Positions 10,409 to 21,845 are shown, numbered from the stretch's first letter. The stretch is 64,000 nucleotides of DNA from Enterococcus sp. ZJ1622 (GCF_011038845.1 NZ_JAAKDW010000005.1:62001-126000); one strand, 5' to 3'. The notes: generated by a model not told the origin, from the letters alone. Program-made: numbers and translations.

Positions 10409-12100
10409 CTACATTTTATCTGGCGCATGCAATCCCAGCAGTCGCAGATCTTCTTTCAACAATACGGATACTGCATAGACCAATGCTAGACGCGCGTCTT
10501 TTTGTTCATCTTCTGCAAGGATTTTTGTGTGTGCGTAATATTTGTTGAATGCTTGAGCTAATTTGATCGCGTGTTTAGCGATGACTGAAGGCTCATATTT
10601 TTCTCCTGCTTGTAAAACTGTTTCAGGGTATCTCTGGATCAGTTTGACAACTTCCCAGCTGATTTCATCATTCAATGCATACTCTTCGTTTTCTGAAGGA
10701 ACGAATCCTGCTTTTTCCAGCAAGCTGACTGCACGTGCATGTGTATATTGGACGTATGGACCAGTCTCTCCTTCAAAACGCACGACTTCTTCCAGATTGA
10801 AGTCAAAAGTATTCAGACGGTCATTTTTCAAATCATGGAAAATAACTGCGCCGACTCCTACTTGTTTCGCTACGATATCTTTGTTTTCCAAATCTGGGTT
10901 CTTCTCACTGATTTGTTCTTTCGCTGATTGGATCGCTTCATTCAATACTTCTTCCAGTAAAACGATCTTCCCTTTACGTGTCGATAATTTCTTACCGCCT
11001 TGCGTGATCAAACCAAATGGGATATGGTGCATGTCATCTGACCAGTCAAAGCCCATTTCCTTCAATACTGCTTTTAATTGTTTGAAATGATAGCTTTGTT
11101 CATTACCGACAACATATAAAGACTGTTTGAAATCATAGGTACGTTTGCGGTATAGCGCAGCAGCCAAGTCACGAGTGATATAAAGCGTTGCTCCATCTGA
11201 TTTCTTGATCAAAGCAGGATTCAGATCATAAGCAGAAAGATCCACGATCTCTGCCCCTTTGTCTTCATTCAACAAATGTTTTTCTTCTAAAAGTTGAACG
11301 ATCTCATCCATCTTGTCGTTATAAAAAGCTTCCCCGTTCAATGAATCGAAGCGTACTTCTAAAAGATCATAGATTTTATTGAATTCCTTCATTGATTCGT
11401 CGCGGAACCACTGCCATAATTGGATTGCTTCTTCGTCGCCTTCTTCCAGACGTTTGAACCAGGCACGTGCTTCTTCATTCAATTCAGGTTCAGTTTCTGC
11501 TACTTCATGGAATTGGACGTACAGACGTAGAAGTTCATTGATCGGCTGAGCTTTCACTGCTTCTTCTGATCCCCATTTTTTGTAAGCCACGATCAGTTTA
11601 CCGAATTGTGTTCCCCAGTCACCTAAATGATTGATGCGGATTGGCTGATAGCCGATTTTTTCCATGATAAACCCGATTGAATTACCAATAACAGTTGAAC
11701 GCAAGTGACCCATTGAGATCGGTTTTGCGATATTAGGAGAAGACATGTCGATCGGCACAGCTCCTTGTTCACCGATCGTGCTATCACCGTAATGTTCTTT
11801 TTCTTTTACGACGGTACGCAAAACATTCTTGCTGATCACTTCTTTGTTCATGAAAAAGTTCAAGTATGGTCCTACTACTTCGATTTTTTCAAAATTGGCC
11901 GAATCCATTTTTTCTGCTAAATCAGCGGCAATCTGCTGTGGTGCTTTCCGATAGATCTTTGCTAATGAGAATGCAGGGAATGCAACATCTCCATGGTCAG
12001 CAGATTTTGGATTTTCCAATAATTGCTCTACTTGTTCAAGTGTCAAATCATCTTTGACGACGTCATATACAGCTTTTGCGACAAAATCCTTGTTATTCAT
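10409..12100 (-). CDS. argS: Arginyl-tRNA synthetase
   Basis: This class I synthetase charges tRNA-Arg. The 563 residues carry the HIGH-type motif ([11 protein letters not shown] at about residue 130) and the KMSKS-type motif LSTRKGK. The N-terminal additional domain and the C-terminal anticodon-binding helical domain are both complete. A T-box leader immediately upstream makes it responsive to uncharged tRNA-Arg. Its placement between argR and arcABC puts arginine use, sensing and charging side by side. Confidence 0.97.
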   Translation of the reverse strand: MNNKDFVAKAVYDVVKDDLTLEQVEQLLENPKSADHGDVAFPAFSLAKIYRKAPQQIAADLAEKMDSANFEKIEVVGPYLNFFMNKEVISKNVLRTVVKEKEHYGDSTIGEQGAVPIDMSSPNIAKPISMGHLRSTVIGNSIGFIMEKIGYQPIRINHLGDWGTQFGKLIVAYKKWGSEEAVKAQPINELLRLYVQFHEVAETEPELNEEARAWFKRLEEGDEEAIQLWQWFRDESMKEFNKIYDLLEVRFDSLNGEAFYNDKMDEIVQLLEEKHLLNEDKGAEIVDLSAYDLNPALIKKSDGATLYITRDLAAALYRKRTYDFKQSLYVVGNEQSYHFKQLKAVLKEMGFDWSDDMHHIPFGLITQGGKKLSTRKGKIVLLEEVLNEAIQSAKEQISEKNPDLENKDIVAKQVGVGAVIFHDLKNDRLNTFDFNLEEVVRFEGETGPYVQYTHARAVSLLEKAGFVPSENEEYALNDEISWEVVKLIQRYPETVLQAGEKYEPSVIAKHAIKLAQAFNKYYAHTKILAEDEQKDARLALVYAVSVLLKEDLRLLGLHAPDKM

Positions 12101-12141
12101 CCTAATTCCTCCTAAAGTATCCTTTTATGATTGCTGAAAAC

Positions 12142-12395
12142 AAAAAAATCTCTAGCGATTACGTAATCATACATAATCACTAGAGACGAGATAACCCGCG
12201 GTACCACTCCGATTGTCCTTATGAAAAGGACCTGCTCCATCTGATAACGGTAGATGACCGTCTGCTTCGTGCAGAATTCTCCAAGTGCGCTTCGTTGCAT
12301 CTTCTTCATCCGGCTTCCACCATTTCCGAACTCGCTTCGACAAGAAGGATACAAGTACTCTCTTGTTCAACAAATCATAAGCATATTAAACTTTC
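12142..12395 (-). promoter_or_regulatory. T-box riboswitch of argS
   Basis: The minus-strand leader has the T-box element GGAGTGGTACCGCGG (12196-12210). It is followed by a terminator stem (CTCTAGTGATTA with TAATCGCTAGAG, 12149-12185) and T7 (12142-12148). Stem I contains the AG bulge region and, on its 3' side, CGC followed by A at 12286-12289, a plausible Arg specifier codon. When uncharged tRNA-Arg binds, the antiterminator forms and argS is read. A TATAAT at 12400-12405 is the probable -10, though the -35 match is poor. Confidence 0.9.
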
Positions 12396-12447
12396 TTGAA
12401 TTATAACAGAAAAAAAAGCGGCTGGCTAGGTGTTCTTACAAAAAAAC

Positions 12448-12487
12448 CGTCCAGATGGTCTAAAGGAGAATAAACTCCACCTGGACG
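12448..12487 (-). terminator. Terminator of the arc operon
   Basis: On the minus strand CGTCCAGGTGG pairs with CCATCTGGACG with one mismatch, followed by G and T7 at 12441-12447. It lies 40 bases past arcC and separates it from the argS promoter. Confidence 0.85.
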
Positions 12488-12527
12488 CCTTTATAAATCA
12501 TTTCGCGAACACGAAAGACTTAACAGA

Positions 12528-13475
12528 TTAATCAGCTACGATAATCGTTCCTTCTTCAGATGCTAAAAGATTCTCGATGTTCTCTAAAGAAGTGATGATT
12601 GCCTTAGCTTTTGGTTTTGCTTCAACGAATGCAATCGCTGCTTCGACTTTCGGCAGCATGCTTCCTGGGGCAAATTGGTTTTCGTCGATATACTGTTTCA
12701 TTTCAGAAACAGTGACTGTTTCCAATTTCTTTTGATCTGGTTTTTGATAGTTCACATAGACATTATCGACACCTGTTAAGACGATCAGGAGATCTGCGTC
12801 GATGATTTCTGCTAATTTTTCAGAAGCAAAATCTTTATCGATCACGGCTTCTTTTCCTTCTAGACCTGTAGCGGTTTCAACGACAGGGATACCTCCGCCT
12901 CCGACTGAAACGGTGATCACGCCTTGATCCACCAATGTTTCGATCACTCTTGCTTCTTTGATCGAAATCGGTTTTGGCGAAGCAACGACTTTACGCCAGC
13001 CTCGTCCAGCATCTTCTTTGAAGGTCACATTCGAGTCAGCTGCCATTTGTTCTTTTGCTTCCTCTTCTGTGTAAAATGGCCCAACAGGTTTGCTTGGATT
13101 TTTGAATGAAGGATCATTCTCATCCACGATCACTTGTGTTACTAAAGAAACGACGTCTTTGTCGATCCCTTTTTCTTTCAAGACTTCGCCCATAGCGTTT
13201 TGCAGCCAGTAGCCGATCGAACCTTCTGTCATCGCTACACAGGTATCTAGCGGCATTGCTGGTGTCTTTTCTGAATCAGCTGCCTGCTGCTGGATCAGCA
13301 AGTTGCCGACTTGCGGTCCATTCCCGTGGGAGATGATCAGTTCATCTCCTTGTTCGATGAATTTCACTAAATATTTCGCTGTCTCCATCAATGCTTCTTG
13401 CTGTGCCTTTGCACTTGCATCTGTAGATAAGATTGCATTGCCGCCTAATGCGACAACTACTTTTCGTTTTGCCAT
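12528..13475 (-). CDS. arcC: Carbamate kinase
   Basis: Third enzyme of the arginine deiminase pathway: carbamoyl phosphate plus ADP gives ATP, CO2 and ammonia. The 315 residues of the amino-acid-kinase fold include [10 protein letters not shown] at the N-terminus, [21 protein letters not shown] and the [11 protein letters not shown] segment. GAAAGGAC precedes the ATG. It is the last gene of arcA-arcB-arcC and is followed by a strong terminator. No arginine/ornithine antiporter (arcD) is in the window. Confidence 0.96.
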   Translation of the reverse strand: MAKRKVVVALGGNAILSTDASAKAQQEALMETAKYLVKFIEQGDELIISHGNGPQVGNLLIQQQAADSEKTPAMPLDTCVAMTEGSIGYWLQNAMGEVLKEKGIDKDVVSLVTQVIVDENDPSFKNPSKPVGPFYTEEEAKEQMAADSNVTFKEDAGRGWRKVVASPKPISIKEARVIETLVDQGVITVSVGGGGIPVVETATGLEGKEAVIDKDFASEKLAEIIDADLLIVLTGVDNVYVNYQKPDQKKLETVTVSEMKQYIDENQFAPGSMLPKVEAAIAFVEAKPKAKAIITSLENIENLLASEEGTIIVAD

Positions 13476-13519
13476 GTCGTTCGTCCTTTCTTCAGAGATT
13501 TTCCGAATTCTATCAATGA

Positions 13520-13568
13520 CAAAACGAGCCAGCGGTGTGTGAATGTCCCTTCTGACTGACTCGTTTTG
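13520..13568 (-). other. Inverted repeat between arcB and arcC
   Basis: CAAAACGAG at 13520-13528 is matched by CTCGTTTTG at 13560-13568 across a 31-base interior that can pair further (CAG with CTG). It lies in the 123-base gap between arcB and arcC. It could be an mRNA processing or partial termination hairpin lowering arcC relative to arcAB. The repeat is seen; the role is inferred. Confidence 0.5.
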
Positions 13569-13598
13569 TACGTGAGATGAATGTGGTTAGTTTTAGAC

Positions 13599-14618
13599 TT
13601 AAACTCTAGGGATGAACAAGTTACCTAAAGTAGCCGCCATGATTGCTTTGATTGAATGCATACGGTTTTCTGCTTGATCGAATTGACGTGCATATTTGCT
13701 GCGGAACACTTCATCCGTTACTTCCATTTCAGTGATGCCGAAGCGTTCTTTCATTTGTTCGCCGTAAACAGTATTCGTATCATGGAATGCTGGTAGGCAG
13801 TGCAAGAAAATCAAACGATCTGTGTTATGCGTTTTTTCGACCATTTCCATGTTGATTTGGTAAGGTTTCAACAATTTGATACGTTCTTCGAATTTGTCTT
13901 CTTCACCCATTGATACCCAAACATCTGAGTAAAGGACATCTGCTCCGTCTACCCCTTTGTCAACATCGTCTGTGATCATTAATTGCGCACCAGATTTTGC
14001 AGCAAATTCTTCCGCCATTTGAACGATTTCTTCTTCAGGTTGTAATTCTTTTGGTGCAACGATACGCATGTTTGCACCCAAGATGGCACCTGTGACTAAT
14101 AGAGAGTTTGCCATGTTGTTACGGCCGTCTCCACAGTAAGCAACAGTGATTCCTTCAACTTTTCCAAAGTTTTCTTGGATAGTCAAGAAGTCAGCGATCA
14201 TTTGTGTTGGATGCCATTCGTCAGTCAGACCATTCCATACTGGAACACCTGAGAATTCTGCTAATTCTTCGACCATTTTTTGGCTGAATCCGCGGAATTC
14301 GATTCCGTCGAACATGCGACCTAATACTTTTGCAGTATCTTCAGTTGATTCTTTTTTACCTAATTGTATATCGTTAGCGCCTAGATATTCAGGGTGTGCA
14401 CCTAGATCGATTGCTGCTGTTGTAAAGGCTGAACGTGTACGTGTAGATGTTTTTTCAAACAGCAATGCAATGTTTTTGCCTTCCAAGTAGTGATGAGGGA
14501 TCCCACGTTTTTTCAAGTCTTTCAAATGTTCGGAAAAGTCGATCAGGTATTGTAATTCTTCTTTTGTGAAATCTTTCTCTGCTAATAAACTTCTTCCTTG
14601 GAATACTGATTCTTTCAT
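13599..14618 (-). CDS. arcB: Ornithine carbamoyltransferase, catabolic
   Basis: It converts citrulline and phosphate to ornithine and carbamoyl phosphate in the deiminase pathway. Carbamoyl-phosphate motif STRTRSAF and ornithine/catalytic motif HCLPAFHD are present. I start at MKESVFQGR (ATG at 14616-14618), ten bases after GGAG. The ATG three codons earlier would be almost touching that site. This gives 339 residues, normal for the family. The operon context makes the catabolic role clear. Confidence 0.95.
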   Translation of the reverse strand: MKESVFQGRSLLAEKDFTKEELQYLIDFSEHLKDLKKRGIPHHYLEGKNIALLFEKTSTRTRSAFTTAAIDLGAHPEYLGANDIQLGKKESTEDTAKVLGRMFDGIEFRGFSQKMVEELAEFSGVPVWNGLTDEWHPTQMIADFLTIQENFGKVEGITVAYCGDGRNNMANSLLVTGAILGANMRIVAPKELQPEEEIVQMAEEFAAKSGAQLMITDDVDKGVDGADVLYSDVWVSMGEEDKFEERIKLLKPYQINMEMVEKTHNTDRLIFLHCLPAFHDTNTVYGEQMKERFGITEMEVTDEVFRSKYARQFDQAENRMHSIKAIMAATLGNLFIPRV

Positions 14619-14710
14619 ATTAAACATTCTCCTTTAGATTGTTTTTTTTATTTAAGATTAAAGAGGAAACCCGATGGCAGCTGACAGTAAGACCACCACC
14701 GAGAAACAAA

Positions 14711-15940
14711 CTATTTCAAGTCTTCACGTACTAATGGTTGGCTCATGCAACGTGGACCGCCACGGCCGCGTGACAATTCACTTGAATTGATTTCCAGTAC
14801 TTTGATACCGTAGCTTCGCAGCAATTCGTTCGATACATAGTTACGGTTATAAGTCACTACCACGCCTGGCGCGATTGCTAATGTGTTCGAGCCGTCATTC
14901 CATTGTTCGCGTGGTGCAACGATTGCATCACCATTACCGGTCGGGATCAGCACTAGATCATCTAAGCCCAGAGCAGCTTTCATTGTTTCATGCAAGTTGT
15001 CTGAATGAGTGATCTTGATGTCATCTCCATCTGGCACGATCGTAAAGACATCGATTTTTCCTTCTTTGCTTTGGATCGCTGGATGGATTGTAAACTTATC
15101 GTAATCCACCATAGTGAACACTGTATCCAAATGCATCATCGCACGGTTGTTCGGAATCTTGATAGCCAGTACTTTTTCGAAGCCAGAATTTTTCTCGAAT
15201 AAATGACGTGCTAATTTTTCTATTGCTTTGGCATTCGTACGTTGAGAAATACCAACTGCGACGACTTTATCACTTAAGATCAATTCGTCTCCACCCTCGA
15301 TATGGTCAGGATTTTCTCGGTCTAACCAAACTTCTACCCCTTTGTTTGCAAATCGTGGATGGTGTTTCAAAATGTATTCTGTAAACATCGATTCGCGACG
15401 GCGTGCTTCGAAGGTCATTTTATTCACGGTCATCCCATTACCCATCGATGCGGAAGGGTCTCTTGTGAAATAAAGGTTTGGCATAGGATCCATATAAAAT
15501 GGATAATCATCATCTGCTGATAGGTCATACAAACTGTTTGAACGGACTTCGATTTCTTTCGTACGTACCCCTGCCATGATCTTATCTACCATTTCTTGTG
15601 TTTCCATTGATAGAAGGAACTCATGAAGACCATCTCTCACAGCACGTGATACAATATGGGATTCATCTAGCATTTTGTTCAGGAATTGTTCTTTCACATT
15701 ACCTGCATCAATTGCTTCAGCTGCTAATTTTTCAAGATACAGCGTTTCGACACCTTCATTTTGCAATGTCTTGGCAAAATTATCATGCTCTTCTTGGGCA
15801 ATTGGAAGATATGGAATGTCATCGAATAACAAACGTTCCATAATATCCGGCGTTAAGTTTTCTACTTCTTGTCCAGGCCGTTTCAGTAAAACTGTCTTTA
15901 ACTTCCCTATTTCAGAGAAAACGTGAATAGGTTTATCCAT
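14711..15940 (-). CDS. arcA: Arginine deiminase
   Basis: It hydrolyses arginine to citrulline and ammonia, giving energy and acid resistance. The 409 residues have the conserved [13 protein letters not shown] segment, [11 protein letters not shown] with the catalytic His, and the nucleophilic Cys at 398 in [18 protein letters not shown] precedes the ATG. First gene of the arc operon, transcribed away from arcR through a shared AT-rich control region. Confidence 0.97.
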   Translation of the reverse strand: MDKPIHVFSEIGKLKTVLLKRPGQEVENLTPDIMERLLFDDIPYLPIAQEEHDNFAKTLQNEGVETLYLEKLAAEAIDAGNVKEQFLNKMLDESHIVSRAVRDGLHEFLLSMETQEMVDKIMAGVRTKEIEVRSNSLYDLSADDDYPFYMDPMPNLYFTRDPSASMGNGMTVNKMTFEARRRESMFTEYILKHHPRFANKGVEVWLDRENPDHIEGGDELILSDKVVAVGISQRTNAKAIEKLARHLFEKNSGFEKVLAIKIPNNRAMMHLDTVFTMVDYDKFTIHPAIQSKEGKIDVFTIVPDGDDIKITHSDNLHETMKAALGLDDLVLIPTGNGDAIVAPREQWNDGSNTLAIAPGVVVTYNRNYVSNELLRSYGIKVLEINSSELSRGRGGPRCMSQPLVREDLK

Positions 15941-15989
15941 GTTGTGTTGCCTCCTTCTTTTTGATTACATGTTTAGAATACAGCCGTTT

Positions 15990-16003
15990 TGAAATCACTT
16001 TCA
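15990..16003. promoter_or_regulatory. Possible cre (CcpA) site upstream of arcA
   Basis: TGAAATCACTTTCA is a near palindrome that differs from the cre consensus TGWAANCGNTNWCA at one central position. It lies 50 bases before the arcA start. Carbon catabolite repression of arc operons is well known in lactic acid bacteria, but this site is a match by eye only. Confidence 0.4.
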
Positions 16004-16229
16004 TAATTTTATCTCATTCAAAACGAGAGATCATTCACATTAATATCTGGTAATTAAATAATTAAACGTTTTTCCAAATTTTAGGAAGTATTATTCATTT
16101 TTCGTCCTTGAATACTCTTCCAAAAAAATATTTATTCATAAAAAAAATTTTTTTGAATATTTTTCTTTATTTAGTATCTATGCGGTTGTCAGCGGTTACT
16201 TTATGTATATTTATTGTTTTTTATACAAA

Positions 16230-16279
16230 AATATAATTTTGACAAAAGAAATATTCAATTGTTGTGAATAAATTTCACA
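16230..16279 (-). promoter_or_regulatory. arcA promoter with adjacent Crp/Fnr-type operator
   Basis: On the minus strand TTGAAT (16253-16258) and TATATT (16230-16235) are 17 bases apart. Just upstream of this -35 is the inverted repeat TGTGAA-N5-TTCACA (16263-16279), the type of site bound by Crp/Fnr proteins. ArcR, encoded divergently, is the obvious candidate to bind it. The whole 15941-16427 gap (487 bases) is very AT-rich and otherwise holds the arcR promoter, which I could not place with confidence. Confidence 0.6.
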
Positions 16280-16427
16280 TAATAACATTAGCTTTTTCAT
16301 TTAATTAAGAAAAAACTAAATTTTCGACCATGTGTTAAAACTTTACAAATTCTTATAAAAAAGTGACAATAGAAGATAAGAACAAAGGTAATGAGAGAGT
16401 AGAAAGAAGTAAGGAGTGGATTTTTAA

Positions 16428-17129
16428 GTGCGAGTCAGTAAAATTGATTTCCATTTTTCAAAACTTAGATATCAACCTGATTTTGAACAATTCACAGATG
16501 AAGAATTCCAAATGATCAAAGAGCATACTGTTTTTCGTTCATATAAAAAAGGACAAATTCTATTCGACGAAGGAGATGATCGTCAAAGACTATATATTTT
16601 GACAAAGGGCCTAGTTCGCTTAGAACGTTACGATGAGAGTGCTACTTATTATTATTATGATTATGTGAATGCCAACAATCTATTCCCGATGTCCGGTATC
16701 TTTGAAGATGATACTTATTCATATACCGCCCAAGCAATGACAGATATCGAAACTTTTTACCTGCCAGCTGCTTGTTATGAAAAATTTGCAAAGAATAATC
16801 CGAATCATTTGATCTACATGATCCACAAATTATCTAAAGTGGTAGAAATGCATGAACTTCGGATCCAGATCGGCTTGACTTCTAGTGCATTCGATCGAGT
16901 CAAACAAAATCTTTTTATTCTAAAAGAAGAACTCGGGGTCCCAACAGAAGATGGTCACGTGGAGATCCCCTATCCTATCACATTGAAGGAACTGGCCGTG
17001 AACAGCGGGACTACCAGAGAAACTGCTGGCCAAGTGATCAAACAGCTCAAAGACTCTGGATTGCTGGACTATCAGAAAAAACGCTTCACATTCTGTAAAG
17101 CCGCAGTGACGCCGGCGTTGAGGGAATAA
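16428..17129 (+). CDS. arcR: Crp/Fnr-family regulator of the arginine deiminase operon
   Basis: A 233-residue activator of the Crp/Fnr family. Residues about 20-130 form the cyclic-nucleotide-binding-like beta roll (GQILFDEGDDRQRLYILTKG). About residues 170-225 form the winged helix, with recognition helix NSGTTRETAGQVIKQLKD. No N-terminal cysteine cluster is present, so it does not sense oxygen through an Fe-S cluster as Fnr does. The start is GTG at 16428, eleven bases after AAGGAG. It is divergent from arcA, which fits the ArcR of streptococci and enterococci. Confidence 0.87.
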   Translation: MRVSKIDFHFSKLRYQPDFEQFTDEEFQMIKEHTVFRSYKKGQILFDEGDDRQRLYILTKGLVRLERYDESATYYYYDYVNANNLFPMSGIFEDDTYSYTAQAMTDIETFYLPAACYEKFAKNNPNHLIYMIHKLSKVVEMHELRIQIGLTSSAFDRVKQNLFILKEELGVPTEDGHVEIPYPITLKELAVNSGTTRETAGQVIKQLKDSGLLDYQKKRFTFCKAAVTPALRE

Positions 17130-17130
17130 T

Positions 17131-17177
17131 AAAAAAGGAGAACCAACAGTGTCATTCACGGTCGGTTCTCCTTTTTT
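17131..17177. terminator. Bidirectional terminator between arcR and the polysaccharide operon
   Basis: AAAAAAGGAGAACC pairs with GGTTCTCCTTTTTT around a 19-base loop. It provides A and T tracts for both strands. The flippase stop codon at 17156 lies inside the loop. Confidence 0.9.
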
Positions 17178-18598
17178 GCTTCACTTCTTTTGATTCTATC
17201 AGTTAGCGGATTGGCTTTACCTAGTGCAGTCAGTCCAAAATAAATACATACCGCAAGTATTCCCTGAATCATGTTTGTGAGAAGACTTGGCGATAAATTG
17301 TTCGTCGCCAAACGGGTTACGATCATCATCACAGCTGCTGAAGACACATAGATCATCAAACGCTGATAATCGAATGTAAATCCCGTATCTTTCACGAACG
17401 CTCTTACTCTGACCAAAGTAACAAAAAATTCTGCTAGTAAATTGGCAATCACTACGCCAAAAAAGCCAAGAAACGGCAATAACAGGAGGTTACTTAAAAT
17501 ATTGATCATCGCTCCAATCATCACCGATCGGTTATATTCTTTTACTTTTCCTATTGGTATCAAATATTGTCGGGAAATAGACATTCCCAACGGTATAATG
17601 ACAATCAGCACAGAGAAAAATGGGATCACTTGATTCACAAACAAAAACTTGTCACCAAAAAACCAAGGTACGAGTTTATCGTACACTGTCCACATGCCAA
17701 ACATGATCGGTATACTGAAAAAAAGCTGTAGATGCAGCGTTTTTGTCATCAAATTCACAATTGCTCCCACCTTGTTCTTTGCAAATAAACCACTCATGTG
17801 TGGAAGCAAGACCATATCCAGTGTAGTGATCACTGTAATAAATACCGTATTCAATGTGAGGGAATTCGTATAATATCCAACTGCCGAACTGCCGATAAAT
17901 AATCCTAGCAGCGTTTTATTCAAATTCGTATACAGCGTGATTGCTACTTGAGGAATAAAAAATTCAAACGCACCTTTGAAATGTGCCCAGCTTTTACTTA
18001 AGCGAGGTCTTCCAAAACAGACATAAGGTTTTAGAAAAAGCCAAACAAGAACTTGCGAAAAAACAGTCCCGATTGTTTGGATAAATATATACGCTAGAGT
18101 ATCAGATTGATCTTTGACAAAAAAGACAATTGCGACAAACGTTGCTATTTGCACAAGCAAACTGGACATGCTCGTTTTCTTAAAATCTTCTATCCCCATA
18201 AAAAACCAGGAGATATCAAATAAAACCGCGACGATTGTCAAACTTTGGATGTAAAAATAAATACGTTCAGAAAAAAAACTAACCGCCAAAAGATAACAAC
18301 AAAGTACCGCTATCGTCAGTGTTGCTTTAAAAAAGAAGATTTCCCAGAATAAAATAGAAATATTTTCTTTCCGATTATACGCTAGAGCGATTGCTCGATT
18401 TCCATACATCGCAACACCTAGACTTGCTACTAAAACAAAATATTGTGCAATCGAATTTGTATAATTAAAGACCCCTATCCCTGCTGGACCTAATGCAGTC
18501 GAAACAATCGGAATCGTAATGATAGGGATCACGATCTTCATTACTTGAAAAAGAGATTGATAGATAAAATTTCGAGCAATATGTTTGATTTCCTTCAA
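17156..18598 (-). CDS. wzx: Wzx-type polysaccharide flippase
   Basis: A membrane protein of the MOP/RfbX superfamily that moves lipid-linked repeat units across the membrane. The 480 residues form about 12-14 hydrophobic segments. The N-terminal hallmark is the [19 protein letters not shown] region. The start is TTG at 18596-18598, overlapping the ugd stop (TTGA), with the GAAGGG ribosome site very close. No ATG lies in the first 19 codons, so translation may be coupled to ugd. Last gene of the operon. Confidence 0.85.
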   Translation of the reverse strand: MKEIKHIARNFIYQSLFQVMKIVIPIITIPIVSTALGPAGIGVFNYTNSIAQYFVLVASLGVAMYGNRAIALAYNRKENISILFWEIFFFKATLTIAVLCCYLLAVSFFSERIYFYIQSLTIVAVLFDISWFFMGIEDFKKTSMSSLLVQIATFVAIVFFVKDQSDTLAYIFIQTIGTVFSQVLVWLFLKPYVCFGRPRLSKSWAHFKGAFEFFIPQVAITLYTNLNKTLLGLFIGSSAVGYYTNSLTLNTVFITVITTLDMVLLPHMSGLFAKNKVGAIVNLMTKTLHLQLFFSIPIMFGMWTVYDKLVPWFFGDKFLFVNQVIPFFSVLIVIIPLGMSISRQYLIPIGKVKEYNRSVMIGAMINILSNLLLLPFLGFFGVVIANLLAEFFVTLVRVRAFVKDTGFTFDYQRLMIYVSSAAVMMIVTRLATNNLSPSLLTNMIQGILAVCIYFGLTALGKANPLTDRIKRSEAKKENRP

Positions 18599-19761
18599 TC
18601 CCTTCTAAAAATATCTCTCGTATAAACCTTCTCTTTTACATCCTGCAATTCTTCATCGAATCGATTTGAAAGGATTACGTCGCTTATCTGCTTAAATTCA
18701 GCCAAGTTTTGGATCACAGGAGAAGCAAAGAATTCTTTTTCTTTTAGGGTCGGTTCGAAAATAACCATTGAGACCCCTTTAGCTTTGATTCGCTTCATCA
18801 CTCCTTGGATAGAGGAATATCGGAAATTGTCCGAATCAGCTTTCATTGTCAAACGATAGATGCCAACGATTTTGGGCTTTTTAGTCAAAATCTGTTCTGC
18901 AACGAAGTCCTTGCGTGTCTTATTTGCATCAACGATTGCTCCGATCAGATCACTAGGAACATCTGTATAATTTGCTCGAAGCTGCTTGGTATCTTTTGGT
19001 AGACAATATCCTCCATACCCAAAGGACGGGTTGTTATAATGTGTCCCGATGCGCGGATCAAGACCGACTCCTTCGATGATCTGGCGGCTATTCAAACCAT
19101 GAGACTCTGCATAAGTATCAAGCTCATTGAAATACGCGACCCGAAGAGCAAGATACGTATTCGAAAATAATTTGATGGCTTCTGCTTCTGTCGAGTGTGT
19201 CAAAAGAACAGTGATGTCCTGTCCAAGCGCATTTTTATGAAAGAGATCGGCAATTTCTCTGCCCCGTTTTGTGCATTCACCGACAACGATCCGCGAAGGG
19301 TACAGATTATCAAGTAGCGCCTTTCCCTCACGCAGAAATTCAGGAGAAAAAACGATGTTTTCTGTTTGGAATTTTGCTTTCAGCTCCGATGTGTAACTGA
19401 CTGGAACTGTGGATTTAATGATGAATACTGCCTCAGGATTGATCCGCAAGGCTTGTTCAATCACTGTTTCGACAGAAGACGTATTGAAATAATTCTTCTT
19501 TTCATCATAATCAGTTGGTGTCGCAATAAGCAAGTAGTCACCAAACTCCACAGCTTCCGCGAAATCCTTCGTGAAACCAATCGACAGATCGTCACGCCCT
19601 AAAAAATCCTGTATCTCTTGATCCTCGATAGGAGATTGCCTTTGTTGTAGCATGTCGATTTTTTCCTCTACTATATCATATGCCTTTACCTCATCCTGTT
19701 GACTAAGCAGCAATGCATTAGCCAAGCCGACGTAGCCAAGGCCGAATACTGAGATTTTCAT
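18595..19761 (-). CDS. ugd: UDP-glucose 6-dehydrogenase
   Basis: It oxidises UDP-glucose to UDP-glucuronate, so the polymer probably contains glucuronic acid or a derivative. The 388-residue protein has the N-terminal Rossmann motif [13 protein letters not shown], the [15 protein letters not shown] active-site segment with the catalytic Cys, and the C-terminal UDP-binding domain. It lies one base downstream of the GT2 gene and overlaps wzx. The short UgdA-like form typical of Firmicutes capsule loci fits well. Confidence 0.92.
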   Translation of the reverse strand: MKISVFGLGYVGLANALLLSQQDEVKAYDIVEEKIDMLQQRQSPIEDQEIQDFLGRDDLSIGFTKDFAEAVEFGDYLLIATPTDYDEKKNYFNTSSVETVIEQALRINPEAVFIIKSTVPVSYTSELKAKFQTENIVFSPEFLREGKALLDNLYPSRIVVGECTKRGREIADLFHKNALGQDITVLLTHSTEAEAIKLFSNTYLALRVAYFNELDTYAESHGLNSRQIIEGVGLDPRIGTHYNNPSFGYGGYCLPKDTKQLRANYTDVPSDLIGAIVDANKTRKDFVAEQILTKKPKIVGIYRLTMKADSDNFRYSSIQGVMKRIKAKGVSMVIFEPTLKEKEFFASPVIQNLAEFKQISDVILSNRFDEELQDVKEKVYTRDIFRRD

Positions 19762-19762
19762 T

Positions 19763-20554
19763 TTATCGTTTTCTCCTTTTTATTTGTTTCAAAGAAAGTA
19801 ATTTTCTAGGAATCATGATTGCCAGTAATGGTTTGAAAGTGTAAATATATTGAATCCTCGAAAGCTCTAGATGCTGGAAATTTCTATATTTAAATTTGAA
19901 TTCTCCAATTCGGTTTTTCCAAGAAATCTTACTGTAGTAGTGTTTGTCTTGGTAATAATAAACCAGATTCTCTTGCAAATTGTACCCTTTCATTCCTTTC
20001 CCATACATTCTTAGATATAAATCATAATCCTGTCCCCTCACAGTTTCTTTCGATACACGATAACCATCTACAGTGTCTAATGCTTTTTTTCGAAACATGA
20101 CAGATGGATTGATAAATGGGCTCGTCTTTAAAAGATCATTAATTTGCGGTTTTTCTGGAACTTTCAGTTCACTATATATCCCCTCTTGATCCCATAATAC
20201 CGCATTGCTTCCTACAAAATCATACGAAGAGTGAGTATCTAAAAATTCCACTTGTTTACTCATTCGTTCCACATGGCAGTAATCATCATCGTCTAGTTGC
20301 ATAATATATTTACCTAATGCCTCATTAATCGCTTGATTTCTAGTAAAGGCACTTTTGGAGTTTCTTTCATTTTGAAAAATTCTGATCCTTGAATCTTTTT
20401 TGTTCAAACGAGACAACACTTCCCACGTATTATCGGTGGAACAATCATCATATAAAATAATCTCGAAATCCTGACAGCTCTGTTTTAGAACTGATTCAAC
20501 AGCTCTTTCGATGGTTTTTTCTGCATTATAAGTTGGTATAATTACGCTGATCAT
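19763..20554 (-). CDS. Family 2 glycosyltransferase
   Basis: A cytoplasmic inverting transferase that adds one sugar to the lipid-linked repeat unit. The 263-residue protein starts [18 protein letters not shown], the GT-A nucleotide-sugar fold signature. It shows [10 protein letters not shown] and the metal-binding QLDDDDYC (a DxD motif) and lacks membrane segments. The acceptor and donor sugars cannot be told from the sequence. It sits 13 bases after wzy. Confidence 0.88.
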   Translation of the reverse strand: MISVIIPTYNAEKTIERAVESVLKQSCQDFEIILYDDCSTDNTWEVLSRLNKKDSRIRIFQNERNSKSAFTRNQAINEALGKYIMQLDDDDYCHVERMSKQVEFLDTHSSYDFVGSNAVLWDQEGIYSELKVPEKPQINDLLKTSPFINPSVMFRKKALDTVDGYRVSKETVRGQDYDLYLRMYGKGMKGYNLQENLVYYYQDKHYYSKISWKNRIGEFKFKYRNFQHLELSRIQYIYTFKPLLAIMIPRKLLSLKQIKRRKR

Positions 20555-20567
20555 TTCACATCTCCTT

Positions 20568-21845
20568 TCATTCTGTTTGCTTTATCGTTATTTTTTCTGT
20601 CATTCGACCACTGTCCTCTTTTATAAAAAGCATTGCCAATACTATCCAAAGCAAGCGGGAATTTTGTAAAGAAACACTGAACGAAAAAACAAGATTAATG
20701 GTTATAAGAAATAATAGCAGCCAATTTTTTTGAAGTAATTTGTTGATACTTGCTTTTAAAACAAAAAATAAACCGAAAATTAAAGGAAGAACACCCCATT
20801 CTACTGCTAATTGCAAAAAAGTATTATGAGCAATGATCGGACTTCCACTAATCGAACGTGCAACTGCTGAGTAATCCATGAAACCGATCCCCATAAAATG
20901 AGTGCCTGTAATCAATTCCTCAGCGGTTTCCCAAGCTTGAAATCGTCCAGAACCGCCATCGTTAATTGCCCCATTAAAATTACTAAATACAACATTTAAA
21001 CGAGCAAGTTGCGGAATAGTCTGGGTGAATCTCGCTACTGTATAAATCACCTGGTCGAAAAACAAATAAAATAGACTTAATCCTATTCCTAAAAATAGAA
21101 CAGCCACTGTAAGTCGCCGCAGTTGAAGTTTTACCGATATTATTTTTTTCCCTAAAAGAAGCAGATTGAGCAACAAAAACACGATAAGACCAGTCTTAGA
21201 GGCTGACAGTAAAATACTACTTACAAATACTACGCCAGCAACCATATTTATTACTTTTGCACGAAATGGCTTCATTGCCCAAATACAATAGCCACAAATC
21301 TGTAAATAAGCAAAATAATTGGGATCATTCATAAAACCTTTCAACCGCATATCTCCAAAAAGAATGAACGTACGCAAAATTGTAGGTCCTACAGCAAAAA
21401 GCACTAAACTGATACCACCTAAAATGAATGCACCGTATTTCAATCCTTTAAACACTAACTGTTTTAAATTCGGATTTTTCTTTGCAACAGAAATAGTTAT
21501 CGTAAAATAGAGTAGTCCCATCACAAATTTTTGAAACGTAATCAAAATAGACATTGCTGACATGGAAATATTCAAAAATACGCTTAAATAGATAGTTGAT
21601 ATCAATCGTAAAGCAATCACCAACATAAAAAAGAGCAATGTATTTTTCGTAAAATATATCTTTCGTAAAACAAGCAGGTGAATAAATAGAAAAACCATGA
21701 AAAAATCACTTACAGCTATATTGATGCCAAAAAAAACTTGAGAAATATTTAATGTGAAACCAAGCCAAAACACTATATAGTCTAAGCTCTTGCCTTTTAC
21801 TTCATCTATTTCATTCTCCATCACCAATGATTGACTTGTTTGCAT
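20568..21845 (-). CDS. wzy: Wzy-type O-antigen ligase/polymerase family protein
   Basis: About 425 residues with roughly 11-12 hydrophobic segments. A larger outer loop carries the MGFMDYSAVARS and AHNTFLQLAVEWG motif seen in the Wzy_C/O-antigen ligase family (the H-N before a membrane segment). It probably polymerises repeat units outside the membrane. I prefer the ATG at 21843-21845, nine bases after GGGAG, over the GTG one codon earlier. Such genes diverge rapidly, so the role rests on topology, this motif and context. Confidence 0.8.
   Translation of the reverse strand: MQTSQSLVMENEIDEVKGKSLDYIVFWLGFTLNISQVFFGINIAVSDFFMVFLFIHLLVLRKIYFTKNTLLFFMLVIALRLISTIYLSVFLNISMSAMSILITFQKFVMGLLYFTITISVAKKNPNLKQLVFKGLKYGAFILGGISLVLFAVGPTILRTFILFGDMRLKGFMNDPNYFAYLQICGYCIWAMKPFRAKVINMVAGVVFVSSILLSASKTGLIVFLLLNLLLLGKKIISVKLQLRRLTVAVLFLGIGLSLFYLFFDQVIYTVARFTQTIPQLARLNVVFSNFNGAINDGGSGRFQAWETAEELITGTHFMGIGFMDYSAVARSISGSPIIAHNTFLQLAVEWGVLPLIFGLFFVLKASINKLLQKNWLLLFLITINLVFSFSVSLQNSRLLWIVLAMLFIKEDSGRMTEKITIKQTE

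Noticed and set aside
12112-12373. Two short frames (80 and 68 residues) before argS
   Set aside because: They coincide with the T-box leader stems; the conserved structure explains the sequence.
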